Assembly: GCA_048976805.1 (NCBI GenBank)
Contig: JBHGUR010000007.1
Location: 1 to 6,385, forward strand
Reading direction: 5' to 3'
Length of the DNA: 6,385 nt
From: Ectobacillus sp048976805
Lineage (GTDB): Bacteria; Bacillota; Bacilli; Bacillales; Bacillaceae_G
In this document: positions 1-5,123 of the stretch, piece after piece
Numbering within the stretch: the first letter of the stretch is position 1
Layout: each line of letters begins with the position of its first letter
Position numbers and translations under genes: made by a program
The notes under the pieces: model-generated
The model's input: only the letters and a program-made list of their open reading frames with translations
Told to the model about the DNA's origin: nothing
The model's database searches: none

Positions 1-140
1 AACAACTACAAGTTGCATTAGCTGATTATGTACATTGGTTTAATCATATCAGAATTCACAGCACCCTTGATTATTTAAGCCCCGTAGAATACAAGAACAA
101 AGACCTTAAAAAAATTGTCTAGTTTAGTGTTGACATTCCA
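1..140 (+). mobile_element. right end of an IS3-family insertion sequence (partial)
   Basis: The window opens inside an insertion sequence. Reading from base 3, the frame encodes the last 39 residues of a transposase and stops at 120-122. The segment YVHWFNHIRIHSTLDYLSP is the classic end of the IS3-family (OrfB, rve-type) catalytic domain, where most members read W(Y/F)N..R.HS.L.Y.SP..Y. Just after the stop, the sequence from TGTCTAG to a terminal CA at 139-140 fits a right inverted repeat with the TG...CA ends usual for IS3 elements. The exact boundary is inferred, because the left end lies outside the window. The element abuts a truncated exported-protein gene. Confidence 0.8.
3..122 (+). 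CDS. IS3-family transposase (OrfB), C-terminal 39 residues
   Basis: This is the C-terminal tail of a DDE transposase that would catalyse strand transfer of its own element. It holds the conserved YVHWFNHIRIHSTLDYLSP segment followed by VEYKNKDLKK and a TAG stop at 120-122. The catalytic aspartates lie upstream, outside the window. The final glutamate region is also mostly outside, so intactness cannot be judged. The family call rests on the very characteristic tail and is secure. The specific IS cannot be named from 39 residues. Confidence 0.8.
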   Translation, partial: QLQVALADYVHWFNHIRIHSTLDYLSPVEYKNKDLKKIV

Positions 141-522
141 CTTATTAGGATTTTTATTATCTACTTTTACTCCTTTACAAGCTGTTAGAGCAGAATCCGT
201 TTCAAAAGTTGAAAACTAGTATGTCACACCAGAGGATATTATTGGAGACATTGTGTTTCCGACCATTGATAAAAGAGTCGCAAAAGAATATGGAGTTGAT
301 TCTCTTTTTGGCTGGCAGTGGAAAAGGATCGTTGGTATAACTTACAATGATAATCATTCCTATGATGTTTCTGTAAGAATTCAAATCCCATCCAAAAATC
401 CTGATGATTATAAAGAAGATCTAGTTAAGGTAAGAATCTATCCATCCTGTGACAGCCCTAAGATTGGATGTAATCACGATTTCAAAATAGAAATATTAGA
501 TTACAAACATTTATCTTCATAA
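141..522 (+). pseudogene. decayed small exported protein, DUF3888-like; start lost to the IS3 insertion and an in-frame TAG
   Basis: In one frame (127, 217 and 253 share a phase) the sequence reads LLGFLLSTFTPLQAVRAES, which looks like the hydrophobic core and Ala-x-Ala-like end of a signal peptide. It then runs into TAG at 217-219 and continues without a break as YVTPEDIIGDIVFPTIDKRV... to TAA at 520-522. The mature part is about 100 residues with a Cys pair (CDSPKIGC) and ends ILDYKHLSS. That layout is like the DUF3888 family of short exported Bacillus proteins, a resemblance recalled from memory. The signal peptide lacks its Met and basic start because the IS3 end sits against it. A GTG at 253 could start an 89-residue fragment, but no good ribosome site precedes it. 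The gene is probably dead. Confidence 0.6.
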
Positions 523-587
523 GAATTATTAGCTTTTACTCAAACAAGAAACTAAAAACTTCTAACTTCCTCTCTCGAATCTTATGT

Positions 588-624
588 AAACAAACAGCCC
601 CAAATGGGGCTGTTTGTTTTTTAT
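588..624. terminator. strong rho-independent terminator between convergent genes
   Basis: A perfect 14-bp stem (588-601 with 606-619, AAACAAACAGCCCC) closes on an AAAT loop and runs into a T-rich tract on the plus strand (TTTTTTATTTATTT). It serves the plus-strand exported-protein remnant. On the minus strand it starts directly after the stop of the small membrane protein at 621-623, where the trailing T-tract is weaker (TTTGTTTAC). It is probably bidirectional. Confidence 0.85.
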
Positions 625-800
625 TTATTTGTTCGTTCTTTATATGAAAACAACTTTAAAATGACAAGTGAACTTACAGTAAGAATTGGAATTCCTGTAA
701 TAAGATACCATATATTCTTCGGCATTAACTGCTTGTAATAATATAAGAAGAGAACTCCCCATACAAACAATGTTAAATATTTTAATGTGTTTCTCAACAT
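621..800 (-). CDS. small two-helix membrane protein, candidate immunity partner of the upstream exported protein
   Basis: A 59-residue protein starting MLRNTLKYLTLF. It has two hydrophobic segments, about residues 6-22 (LKYLTLFVWGVLFLYYY) and 31-52 (WYLITGIPILTVSSLVILKLF), joined by a short KQLMPKN turn and ending in the basic tail KERTNK. It begins 17 bases after the stop of the exported protein gene (818-1645) on the same strand, so the two are almost certainly co-transcribed. The only ribosome site is a weak GATAGGG (811-817). I chose the ATG at 800, but a GTG at 806 or TTG at 809 would add two or three residues. A tiny membrane protein behind an exported, membrane-active-looking protein is the usual arrangement for bacteriocin immunity. 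That role is inference and no family is recognised. A terminator follows immediately. Confidence 0.65.
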   Translation of the reverse strand: MLRNTLKYLTLFVWGVLFLYYYKQLMPKNIWYLITGIPILTVSSLVILKLFSYKERTNK

Positions 801-817
801 ATTCACCAAACCCTATC

Positions 818-1645
818 TTAATAGATATCTATCCATCCATTATTTGGTCTAATATCCCGTTTGTCAAGTTGCTTTGCAATCGCAGTACCGATATCCAAAT
901 AATCCATAGCAAATGCTACACTAACACCAACTGCAGTAGCCAATTTATTTGCTCCCCAAGCCTTTAATCTGCTAACAACCGTTCTTGTAAACAAACGTTG
1001 CGCTTCCTGTTTACCCTTCTTAATAATGAATGCTTGGATAGCTCCGACACCACCACCTACCGCAAGACCAATTGCTACATTTAAAGCAGAACCCGCAAAA
1101 TTAACTCCTATTTTCACTTGAGAAGCAGCGGACGCTGTACCTAAACTAAATGTTTCTAATGCCATTTGCTCAATAGATGATACATCATCTGTAGAAGTAT
1201 CGCTTTCCGCTTTTTGGATTTCCGTTACTAACTCTTCTTGGGCCACATCTAAATTCTGATATGTATCAGACGTTTCGTCAAAGAAGTTTACCAATGCTTC
1301 TTCATATACTTGTTTTTCTTCTTCATTTAATTCTAACAATGAAACTTGTTCCTGCACAATTTCATCAAAAAGATGTTTCTCTTCAACAGTCATTTCTTGA
1401 ATGGAAGGCGTACTTGCAACTGCTACTTCCAAGTTGAAATTTTCAGATAACACTTCTTTGTTTAATGTAACATCTGTTGTAATTCCTAGTACATCTTCCG
1501 TAGTTAAAACATTTTCAAGAGTTGAAATAGGCTGTGCAGTTTCTTCTACTGTAGAATCAGCAAAACTAGTTAACGTAGATAGAGAACTAGCTAACAACAT
1601 TGCGGATGTCAAACCCGCCACTTTCTTTACTAGACTAGGCTTCAT
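818..1645 (-). CDS. exported protein with glycine-zipper-like cationic C-terminus, putative toxin or bacteriocin precursor
   Basis: A 275-residue protein. Residues 1-29 form a Sec signal peptide: basic MKPSLVKK, hydrophobic core, then likely cleavage after SFA. Residues 30-165 are strongly acidic and mostly helical-looking (TVEEKHLFDEIVQEQ, LNEEEKQVYEEAL). From about 170 the character changes. Residues 180-207 are glycine/alanine-rich and hydrophobic (LNVAIGLAVGGGVGAIQAFI). A basic stretch follows (KKGKQEAQRLF..R..SRLKAWGANK), then a second hydrophobic patch at 236-250, and the end PNNGWIDIY. It has no cysteine. An acidic pro-region ahead of a cationic membrane-active domain is the logic of peptide-toxin precursors such as SdpC, but I see no sequence homology to SdpC. 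The start at 1645 is preceded by GAGAGGGG seven bases away. An upstream in-frame ATG at 1663 would add MERGSI and is less likely. It pairs with the small membrane protein at 621-800. Confidence 0.7.
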   Translation of the reverse strand: MKPSLVKKVAGLTSAMLLASSLSTLTSFADSTVEETAQPISTLENVLTTEDVLGITTDVTLNKEVLSENFNLEVAVASTPSIQEMTVEEKHLFDEIVQEQVSLLELNEEEKQVYEEALVNFFDETSDTYQNLDVAQEELVTEIQKAESDTSTDDVSSIEQMALETFSLGTASAASQVKIGVNFAGSALNVAIGLAVGGGVGAIQAFIIKKGKQEAQRLFTRTVVSRLKAWGANKLATAVGVSVAFAMDYLDIGTAIAKQLDKRDIRPNNGWIDIY

Positions 1646-1890
1646 AATTGATCCCCTCTCCATTTTATTTTCCTAACAATTAAATATATTAATGTGCAAT
1701 CATTAGGAAATACACCATTATAATGAAATTTCGTCTTAATTTGTAATCTATTTGAGAGGAAAAGGTTAAACATAATCAAGTTTCCAATAACATTTATTAC
1801 ATAAAGAAACTAACAAGATATTATTCAGATTTTGTTTTTATTTAAAAATTTAAACATAGTCAGAAAAGCATAAGAGGTTTTTATCCCCAC
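1646..1890. other. AT-rich intergenic stretch
   Basis: Apart from the ribosome site and possible promoter of the exported-protein gene, I see no reading frame with a ribosome site, no RNA gene and no clear repeat here. It separates that gene from the transposon-end-like repeats starting at 1891. Confidence 0.5.
1717..1746 (-). promoter_or_regulatory. possible vegetative promoter for the exported-protein operon
   Basis: On the minus strand a perfect TATAAT (1717-1722) lies 18 bases downstream of TTACAA (1741-1746), a poor -35 match. Transcription would start near 1710, leaving an untranslated leader of about 65 bases before the ATG at 1645. The exact -10 is suggestive, but this background is AT-rich. 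Confidence 0.4.
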
Positions 1891-2021
1891 TGTAAATTAT
1901 CACATTGTTTCGGGTTGTCTTGTTCAAATTAATCCAGCACACCTTCTGGGATAATGTGATAATTTTTGCACTTTATTTCAGATTTTCATATTACTCCAGA
2001 TTATTTAGCACATTATTTCAG
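1891..2021 (+). repeat. TGT-starting cluster of four imperfect ~20-bp repeats, resembling a Tn7-like transposon end
   Basis: The block begins TGTAAATTATCACATTG. Four related units lie in the same orientation: 1894-1914 (AAATTATCACATTGTTTCGGG), then three in tandem at 1961-1981 (ending GCACTTTATTTCAG), 1982-1999 (ending CATATTACTCCAG) and 2000-2021 (ending GCACATTATTTCAG). The shared core is roughly GCACATTAYTYCAG. A terminal copy starting at TGT, then spaced inner copies, is how transposase-binding sites are laid out at the ends of Tn7-like and TniAB-type elements. In addition, 1894-1906 and 1953-1965 form a perfect 13-bp inverted repeat (AAATTATCACATT / AATGTGATAATTT). No TnsB or TniA gene is present in the window, so the assignment is by pattern only. 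Confidence 0.4.
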
Positions 2022-2033
2022 TATGTTTCTTCA

Positions 2034-2060
2034 TAAGAAAAAGAACCCTTCGCAGGGTTC
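2034..2060 (-). terminator. rho-independent terminator, minus strand
   Basis: GAACCC (2043-2048) and GGGTTC (2055-2060) pair around a 6-base loop and lead into TTTTTCTT on the minus strand. It would end transcription coming from the right, but the gene it served is no longer recognisable: the next 100 bases rightward hold only a short frame with no identity, cut by the IS4-family element. Confidence 0.6.
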
Positions 2061-2086
2061 GCAGTTTATATATAAGTCCAACTTGC

Positions 2087-2153
2087 ACATTCGACATATC
2101 ACTAGCTCTGCAGCTCAGTAAATACTTGAGTTGATCTGCTTTAAATATGTCGA
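2087..2153. repeat. 9-bp perfect inverted repeat enclosing a nested stem-loop, 2 bp from the IS4-family element end
   Basis: TTCGACATAT near 2087-2096 and ATATGTCGA at 2145-2153 contain complementary 9-base arms, TCGACATAT and ATATGTCGA. Inside, CAGCTCA and TGAGTTG also pair, with one G-T. The structure could be a folded RNA or a remnant of a DNA element. I do not recognise it. Confidence 0.4.
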
Positions 2154-2201
2154 AACAGGCGTGTTGATTAACCAGAAAAAACCAAAAGAAATATACAAAA
2201 A

Positions 2202-2259
2202 AGAACACCTTTCTTGTAGAATGTAAGTGCGAACCAACAAACTCAAGAAGAGGTGTTCT
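2202..2259 (+). promoter_or_regulatory. hairpin sequestering the transposase ribosome binding site
   Basis: AGAACACCT-TTCTTG (2202-2216) is complementary to CAAGAA-G-AGGTGTTCT (2244-2259) with a single bulged G, giving a 15-bp stem. Its right arm contains the AGAGGTG ribosome site for the ATG at 2262. Transcripts entering from outside the element would fold and block translation, while an RNA starting within the hairpin would not. The same protective logic is known in IS10 and IS50 of the IS4 family. Confidence 0.7.
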
Positions 2260-2261
2260 CT

Positions 2262-3395
2262 ATGAAACAGTCTAACACATTCTTAAGCTTACTTCAAAAC
2301 TTACTTTCACACGAAGAAATTCAATCGATTCTACAAGAAATCAAATATGAAGATACCGCACGCACTTTAGATGTTCAAACGCTCATTCAGTACCTTGTGA
2401 CTGCAGCCATTTCAGAGTGGAAGAGCTTTCGACACGGTGCAGATGTTGCGAGTAATAATGGGCTTCCACGTGTTCACTATTCCACGTTTTCCAAGAAAAC
2501 AAGTATGGTCCCGTTTTCCCTTATGAAGCGAGTATTCCATCTGATTGTTCGCAAATGTAACCGTGCCTTAAGACGAGAACTGAAGTTTCCAAAACCTTTA
2601 CTTATCGTGGATTCTACGACGATGACAGTTGGAAAGACACGTTTACCTTGGGCTGTTTATCATGGGGAGCGATCCGGCGTGAAGCTTCATGTAGCGTATA
2701 CCCCGGCGACAGAGATGCCACTTCAGGTTGTAGAAACGATTGGGCTAGCACATGATGGTCCAGTAGGAGAACAATTGGCTCACTCTGATTTCATCCTTGT
2801 GGAAGACCGGGCATATGGAAAGTTAAAGCGCCTCGATCAATTTGCCAAGGATGGTCAATTATTTGTCATTCGGTTAAGGGAGAACGTAAAGTTGCATCGT
2901 CCAAAAGGGCTCCAGCGATTGGCAAAACCAAACTCTCCTGTTCTTCGGGATGTGACCTGCCAACTTGGTACCGAGCAAAGTCGTACAAAGAAACGGCATC
3001 GCGTCGTTATCTTCCAAGACGATGAAGGAAAAGAAATGCGCGTAGTAACAAACGTGATGAACGTATCTGCCGAGCTCATTGCGGATATGTATAAAACTCG
3101 CTGGAAGATCGAGACGTTTTTTCGTTGGATCAAACAATATCTGAACATCCCTATGTTGTTTGGAACAACGGAAAATGCGGTATTCAACCAATTATATGCG
3201 GCGTTATTCGCCTATGTGTTGTTAAAATGGCTCTTTCAGCAAGCGAAACCCCACGCTTCTCGCGACTGTTCATTTGCATCTTTTACCCGTATGCTTCTTC
3301 ATAATACCTTGCCAGTGGACTGGCAAGGAGCCATCGCTCTCGTGCTCAAACGAATACGAGACTCCCAAGGGAGAGGTCTGCCTATTTTTGGTTAA
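2262..3395 (+). CDS. IS4-family DDE transposase
   Basis: A 377-residue transposase that would cut and rejoin the ends of its own element. Catalytic residues are visible: D117 in LLIVDSTTM, D182 in ILVEDRAYG and E284 in KTRWKIETFF. The family signature Y-(2)-R-(3)-E-(6)-K is exact at Y277, R280, E284 and K291. The insertion between the second D and the E is beta-strand-like, as usual for the family. The ATG at 2262 is chosen because AGAGGTG stands six bases ahead of it. The GTG at 2253 overlaps that site and is rejected. The length is normal and there is no frameshift, so it is probably active. Its ribosome site is buried in a hairpin, which would keep expression low. Confidence 0.93.
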   Translation: MKQSNTFLSLLQNLLSHEEIQSILQEIKYEDTARTLDVQTLIQYLVTAAISEWKSFRHGADVASNNGLPRVHYSTFSKKTSMVPFSLMKRVFHLIVRKCNRALRRELKFPKPLLIVDSTTMTVGKTRLPWAVYHGERSGVKLHVAYTPATEMPLQVVETIGLAHDGPVGEQLAHSDFILVEDRAYGKLKRLDQFAKDGQLFVIRLRENVKLHRPKGLQRLAKPNSPVLRDVTCQLGTEQSRTKKRHRVVIFQDDEGKEMRVVTNVMNVSAELIADMYKTRWKIETFFRWIKQYLNIPMLFGTTENAVFNQLYAALFAYVLLKWLFQQAKPHASRDCSFASFTRMLLHNTLPVDWQGAIALVLKRIRDSQGRGLPIFG

Positions 3396-3407
3396 TCAAC
3401 ACGCCTG

Positions 3408-3466
3408 AAGCGATACATTTCTTCGGGTCCTTGCTTATAAATCTCTACAAACTGTTTGTAGCTCAT
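3408..3466 (-). pseudogene. first 20 codons of an IS66-like transposase (TnpC), cut by the IS4-family element
   Basis: On the minus strand an ideal ribosome site AAAGGAGGTGA (3471-3481) precedes ATG at 3466. The frame reads MSYKQFVEIYKQGPEEMYR and then enters the right repeat of the IS4-family element, giving five foreign residues (FRRVD) and a stop at 3392-3394. The opening (.....F..IY.QGPE.....) matches the way IS66-family TnpC proteins begin, where LYxQGPEA is typical. Only the start survives: the sequence on the other side of the inserted element does not continue this protein. The family call depends on a short segment and is moderate. Confidence 0.55.
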
Positions 3467-3573
3467 ACACTCACCTCCTTTGATCTACTATTTCAAGTGT
3501 TAACTAGAAATCAAGGAATCAAGCGTGAATATGGGCTTATTTTTTAAGAATTACATGGGGTCTGAGTAGTTAC
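3467..3573 (-). mobile_element. likely left end of the truncated IS66-like element
   Basis: Read on the minus strand, the sequence from 3573 starts GTAACTACTCAGACCCC, and a leader of about 105 bases leads to the transposase start at 3466. IS66-family ends commonly begin GTAA. The bases outside (3574-3581) are eight consecutive A, and IS66 elements duplicate eight bases on insertion, so this run could be one copy of the duplication. The other end is missing, so the boundary is inferred. Confidence 0.4.
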
Positions 3574-3704
3574 AAAAAAAACACATTTCAAATTATACCA
3601 AACGATAAATGGAAATCAAGGATTTTTGTGGTATTAATGACATAAAAATACTTTATTACCATATGGTTAATATAAAAAATGTACACAAATATAACATATC
3701 TAAA
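3574..3704. other. AT-rich intergenic stretch
   Basis: No reading frame with a ribosome site is seen. The only local structure is the 10-bp palindrome ACCATATGGT near 3658-3667, whose meaning is unknown. Confidence 0.4.
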
Positions 3705-3845
3705 AAGGGGGATAAGCGTCAAACTGATCCCACCTAGTTGCAATTTTCCATTCATGCGATAATCTTCTCAACCAATAAAATGAGAGGGTTAATCCGTTTG
3801 TTCTTGCCTCCCTCTTGCTTTTTTCAGGCTTTTTCTTCTTCACAG
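3705..3845 (-). mobile_element. possible remnant of an IS21-like element end
   Basis: The segment starts AAGGGGGATAAGCGTCAAAC and continues TGATCCCACC. On the minus strand this reads GGTGGGATCAGTTTGACGCTTATCCCCC. It is reminiscent of the GGGGTCAnTTTG repeats at the ends of IS21-family elements in bacilli. A minus-strand frame through it (3700-3882, ...LSHEWKIATRWDQFDAYPPF) resembles translated IS-end sequence rather than a real protein. No istA or istB is present. This is pattern memory only. Confidence 0.3.
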
Positions 3846-3896
3846 GAACAAAAAAACGAGGAAAACTGGACAGGCCATCCAATTTTCACTCGTTTT
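3846..3896 (-). terminator. rho-independent terminator of the 30-codon gene
   Basis: On the minus strand AAAACGAG-T-GAAAATTGG pairs with CCAGTTTTC-CTCGTTTT, a 17-bp stem with one bulged T and one G-U pair. It closes on a 9-base loop (3870-3878) and is followed by a run of T. The stem begins inside the stop codon of the small gene at 3895-3987. Confidence 0.75.
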
Positions 3897-3987
3897 AGGG
3901 AACAACTGATTTGACTAAGAATACATATTGTTTTGCTACGAAAGGTTTTAATTTTCCAATAACAATTGGTATAAAGACTCTCCTCAT
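3895..3987 (-). CDS. 30-residue basic, hydrophobic peptide, unknown function
   Basis: A short gene with a full set of expression signals. The ribosome site GGGAGAAGG (3996-4004) stands eight bases before the ATG at 3987, and a strong terminator starts at its TAA. An operator-like 12-bp palindrome lies just upstream. The peptide begins MRRVFIPIVIGKLKPFVAK and ends LVKSVVP. It is basic, with four Lys and two Arg and no Asp or Glu, and it has an amphipathic, partly hydrophobic character. It could be a membrane-interacting small protein, or the leftover start of a longer gene that was deleted. The tight match of ribosome site, stop and terminator favours a real small gene. No family is recognised. 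Confidence 0.45.
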   Translation of the reverse strand: MRRVFIPIVIGKLKPFVAKQYVFLVKSVVP

Positions 3988-4010
3988 ATTAACAACCTTC
4001 TCCCTTTTAT

Positions 4011-4022
4011 TCAAACGTTTGA
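4011..4022. promoter_or_regulatory. 12-bp palindrome TCAAACGTTTGA, operator-like
   Basis: A perfect dyad lies seven bases upstream of the ribosome site of the 30-codon gene. TTnAAACGTTTnAA-like palindromes are typical binding sites for TetR-type repressors in bacilli, but no regulator gene is in the window. Repression of the small gene is inferred from position. Confidence 0.4.
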
Positions 4023-4049
4023 TTAAATAAAGTTAACATAAAATTCGAT

Positions 4050-4081
4050 AAAAAATCACTACACCATTTGGATGTAGTGAT
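4050..4081 (-). terminator. rho-independent terminator, minus strand
   Basis: ATCACTACA (4055-4063) and TGTAGTGAT (4073-4081) form a 9-bp perfect stem around CCATTTGGA, in which a further CC/GG can pair. On the minus strand it runs into six T. It would stop transcription arriving from the right, where no minus-strand gene remains before the DDAH-like gene, or insulate the small gene at 3895-3987. Confidence 0.6.
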
Positions 4082-4175
4082 CGATAAGTTGCTACCGCTA
4101 GGCCTGCTCCTTATTTTCCGCCCTCTCTGCCCGAAAAAATAATAAACATATTCCTTTCTTGAATTGTAGATAATA

Positions 4176-4188
4176 CCAATAGTATTGG
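4176..4188. promoter_or_regulatory. 13-bp dyad CCAATA-G-TATTGG overlapping the leader of the DDAH-like gene
   Basis: A perfect dyad ends directly on the ribosome site GGAGGGAAGGAA (4187-4198) of the gene at 4199. It could be an operator, or could form a small hairpin that partly hides the site. No clear promoter is recognisable beside it. Confidence 0.3.
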
Positions 4189-4198
4189 AGGGAAGGAA

Positions 4199-5024
4199 AT
4201 GGGATTAAAGCAAATAAAGGAACCGCATAATGTATATTGTTTTACCGAATATGATGTGTTGAAGAAAGTAATCTTATGCCAGCCTCAATATATGACCATC
4301 CGTGAAGTAATAAATGAAACACAAAAGCACTTTAAAGATGAAGGCATACATATTGAAAAAGCCCTGGAACAACATGACGCTTTTGTAAAAACCTTGCGTA
4401 ATCACAATATCGAAGTCATTTTGCTGCCTTGCCATAAAAAATACCCTGAGCAAGTCTTTACGCGGGATATTGGATTTACACTCGGAGAAACCATATTTGT
4501 TGCAGACATGGCGAGCGATATAAGAAACGGTGAAGAAGATATCCTAAAACAATGGTTAGAAGATGAAGAAATCTCCTACTATACTATCAAAGGGCATCAA
4601 ATTGAAGGCGGGGACGTTCTTATTGACCGCGATACAATCTACATAGGCTTGAGCGACCGAACAAATCGTGAAGCAATCGAACATTTACAAGGTTTGCTAA
4701 GCAGGCAATTTGAAATTATGCCCATTGATTTTAACTGAAGTTGCCTTAATTTATCCTGAAGCCCTTTCAGCTGAAGATATTGAAAAACTTAAAGCTCGCT
4801 ATGAGTTAATTCAAGTAACAAAAGAAGAGCAGTTTACACTTGGAACAAACGTTTTATCTATAGGAAATAGAAAAATTATAAGCTTGCCCATTAACAAAGG
4901 AGTAAACGAACAACTAAGAAGCCGCGGCTTTGAAGTCATTGAAGTGGATATTACAGAAATTATTAAATCCGGCGGCTCCTTCCGCTGCTGCACATTGCCA
5001 ATTGAACGGGATCCAGAAGCGTAG
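4199..5024 (+). pseudogene. ykgA: YkgA-like/DDAH-type amidinohydrolase, frameshifted by an internal deletion
   Basis: The gene belongs to the guanidine-modifying (amidinotransferase) superfamily and resembles Bacillus YkgA, annotated as a dimethylarginine dimethylaminohydrolase-like enzyme that would release an amine and citrulline from a substituted arginine. The true substrate is unknown. The first part (4199-4735, 179 codons) has FTRDIGF at 87-93, the catalytic-histidine motif HQIEGGDV at 133-140 and GLSDRTN at 150-156. It ends at TGA 4736-4738. A different frame then continues LTEVALIYPEAL..., through EEQFTLGTNVLSIGN, to the catalytic-cysteine motif GGSFRCCTLP (Cys codon 4986-4988) and stops at 5022-5024. 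The family's usual link around YLHLDCVFN is missing, so about 12 residues were deleted along with the frameshift. The product would lack the catalytic cysteine. The start has an excellent ribosome site, GGAGGGAAGGAA. It stands alone, with no operon partner. Confidence 0.85.
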
Positions 5025-5123
5025 TTGCACTGATGCTTTATTCTTAAAATCGGCCACTAGATCGCATGCTCTTCTTCGCTGCCAATGTATAAAGACGATC
5101 CTCTTGTGCCCTAGCAATTTGTT

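Larger units (their letters stand above)
2156..3407 (+). mobile_element. complete IS4-family insertion sequence, 1252 bp
   Basis: Perfect 18-bp terminal inverted repeats, CAGGCGTGTTGATTAACC at 2156-2173 and its complement at 3390-3407, enclose one intact transposase gene whose stop lies inside the right repeat. The transposase carries the IS4 signature Y-(2)-R-(3)-E-(6)-K. Members recalled as similar come from Bacillus and Geobacillus (IS5377-like), but I cannot confirm a name. The element is more GC-rich than its surroundings, which suggests recent arrival. The two flanks share no obvious direct repeat, so the element may have lost its original partner flank by recombination or deletion. Confidence 0.85.

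Noticed and set aside
1717..1965. CRISPR array or phage attachment site
   Set aside because: The repeats are imperfect, unevenly spaced and have no unique spacers of constant length. No cas or integrase gene is present.
2005..2208. Minus-strand 67-codon frame across the left end of the IS4-family element
   Set aside because: It runs through the terminal repeat of the element and a terminator stem, has no ribosome site, and its translation matches nothing I recognise.
2855..3191. Two minus-strand frames of about 105-110 codons
   Set aside because: They are antisense shadows of the IS4-family transposase, whose catalytic motifs lie on the plus strand.
3700..3882. Minus-strand 60-codon frame ending RWDQFDAYPPF
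   Set aside because: It has no ribosome site, and its sequence runs through a terminator and a likely insertion-sequence end, so it is treated as translated element debris.
4083..4170. Possible short minus-strand gene feeding the terminator at 4050-4081 (ATG after GAAAGGA near 4151)
   Set aside because: The frame closes after 12 codons and the other frames show no start. There is no protein-like signal.
5044..5121. Minus-strand stretch after the cupin stop reading QIARAQEDRLYTLAAKKSM and ending SSGRF
   Set aside because: It looks protein-like, but has no start codon or ribosome site and lies in a different frame from the cupin. It could be a gene tail left by a deletion, but the evidence is too thin.
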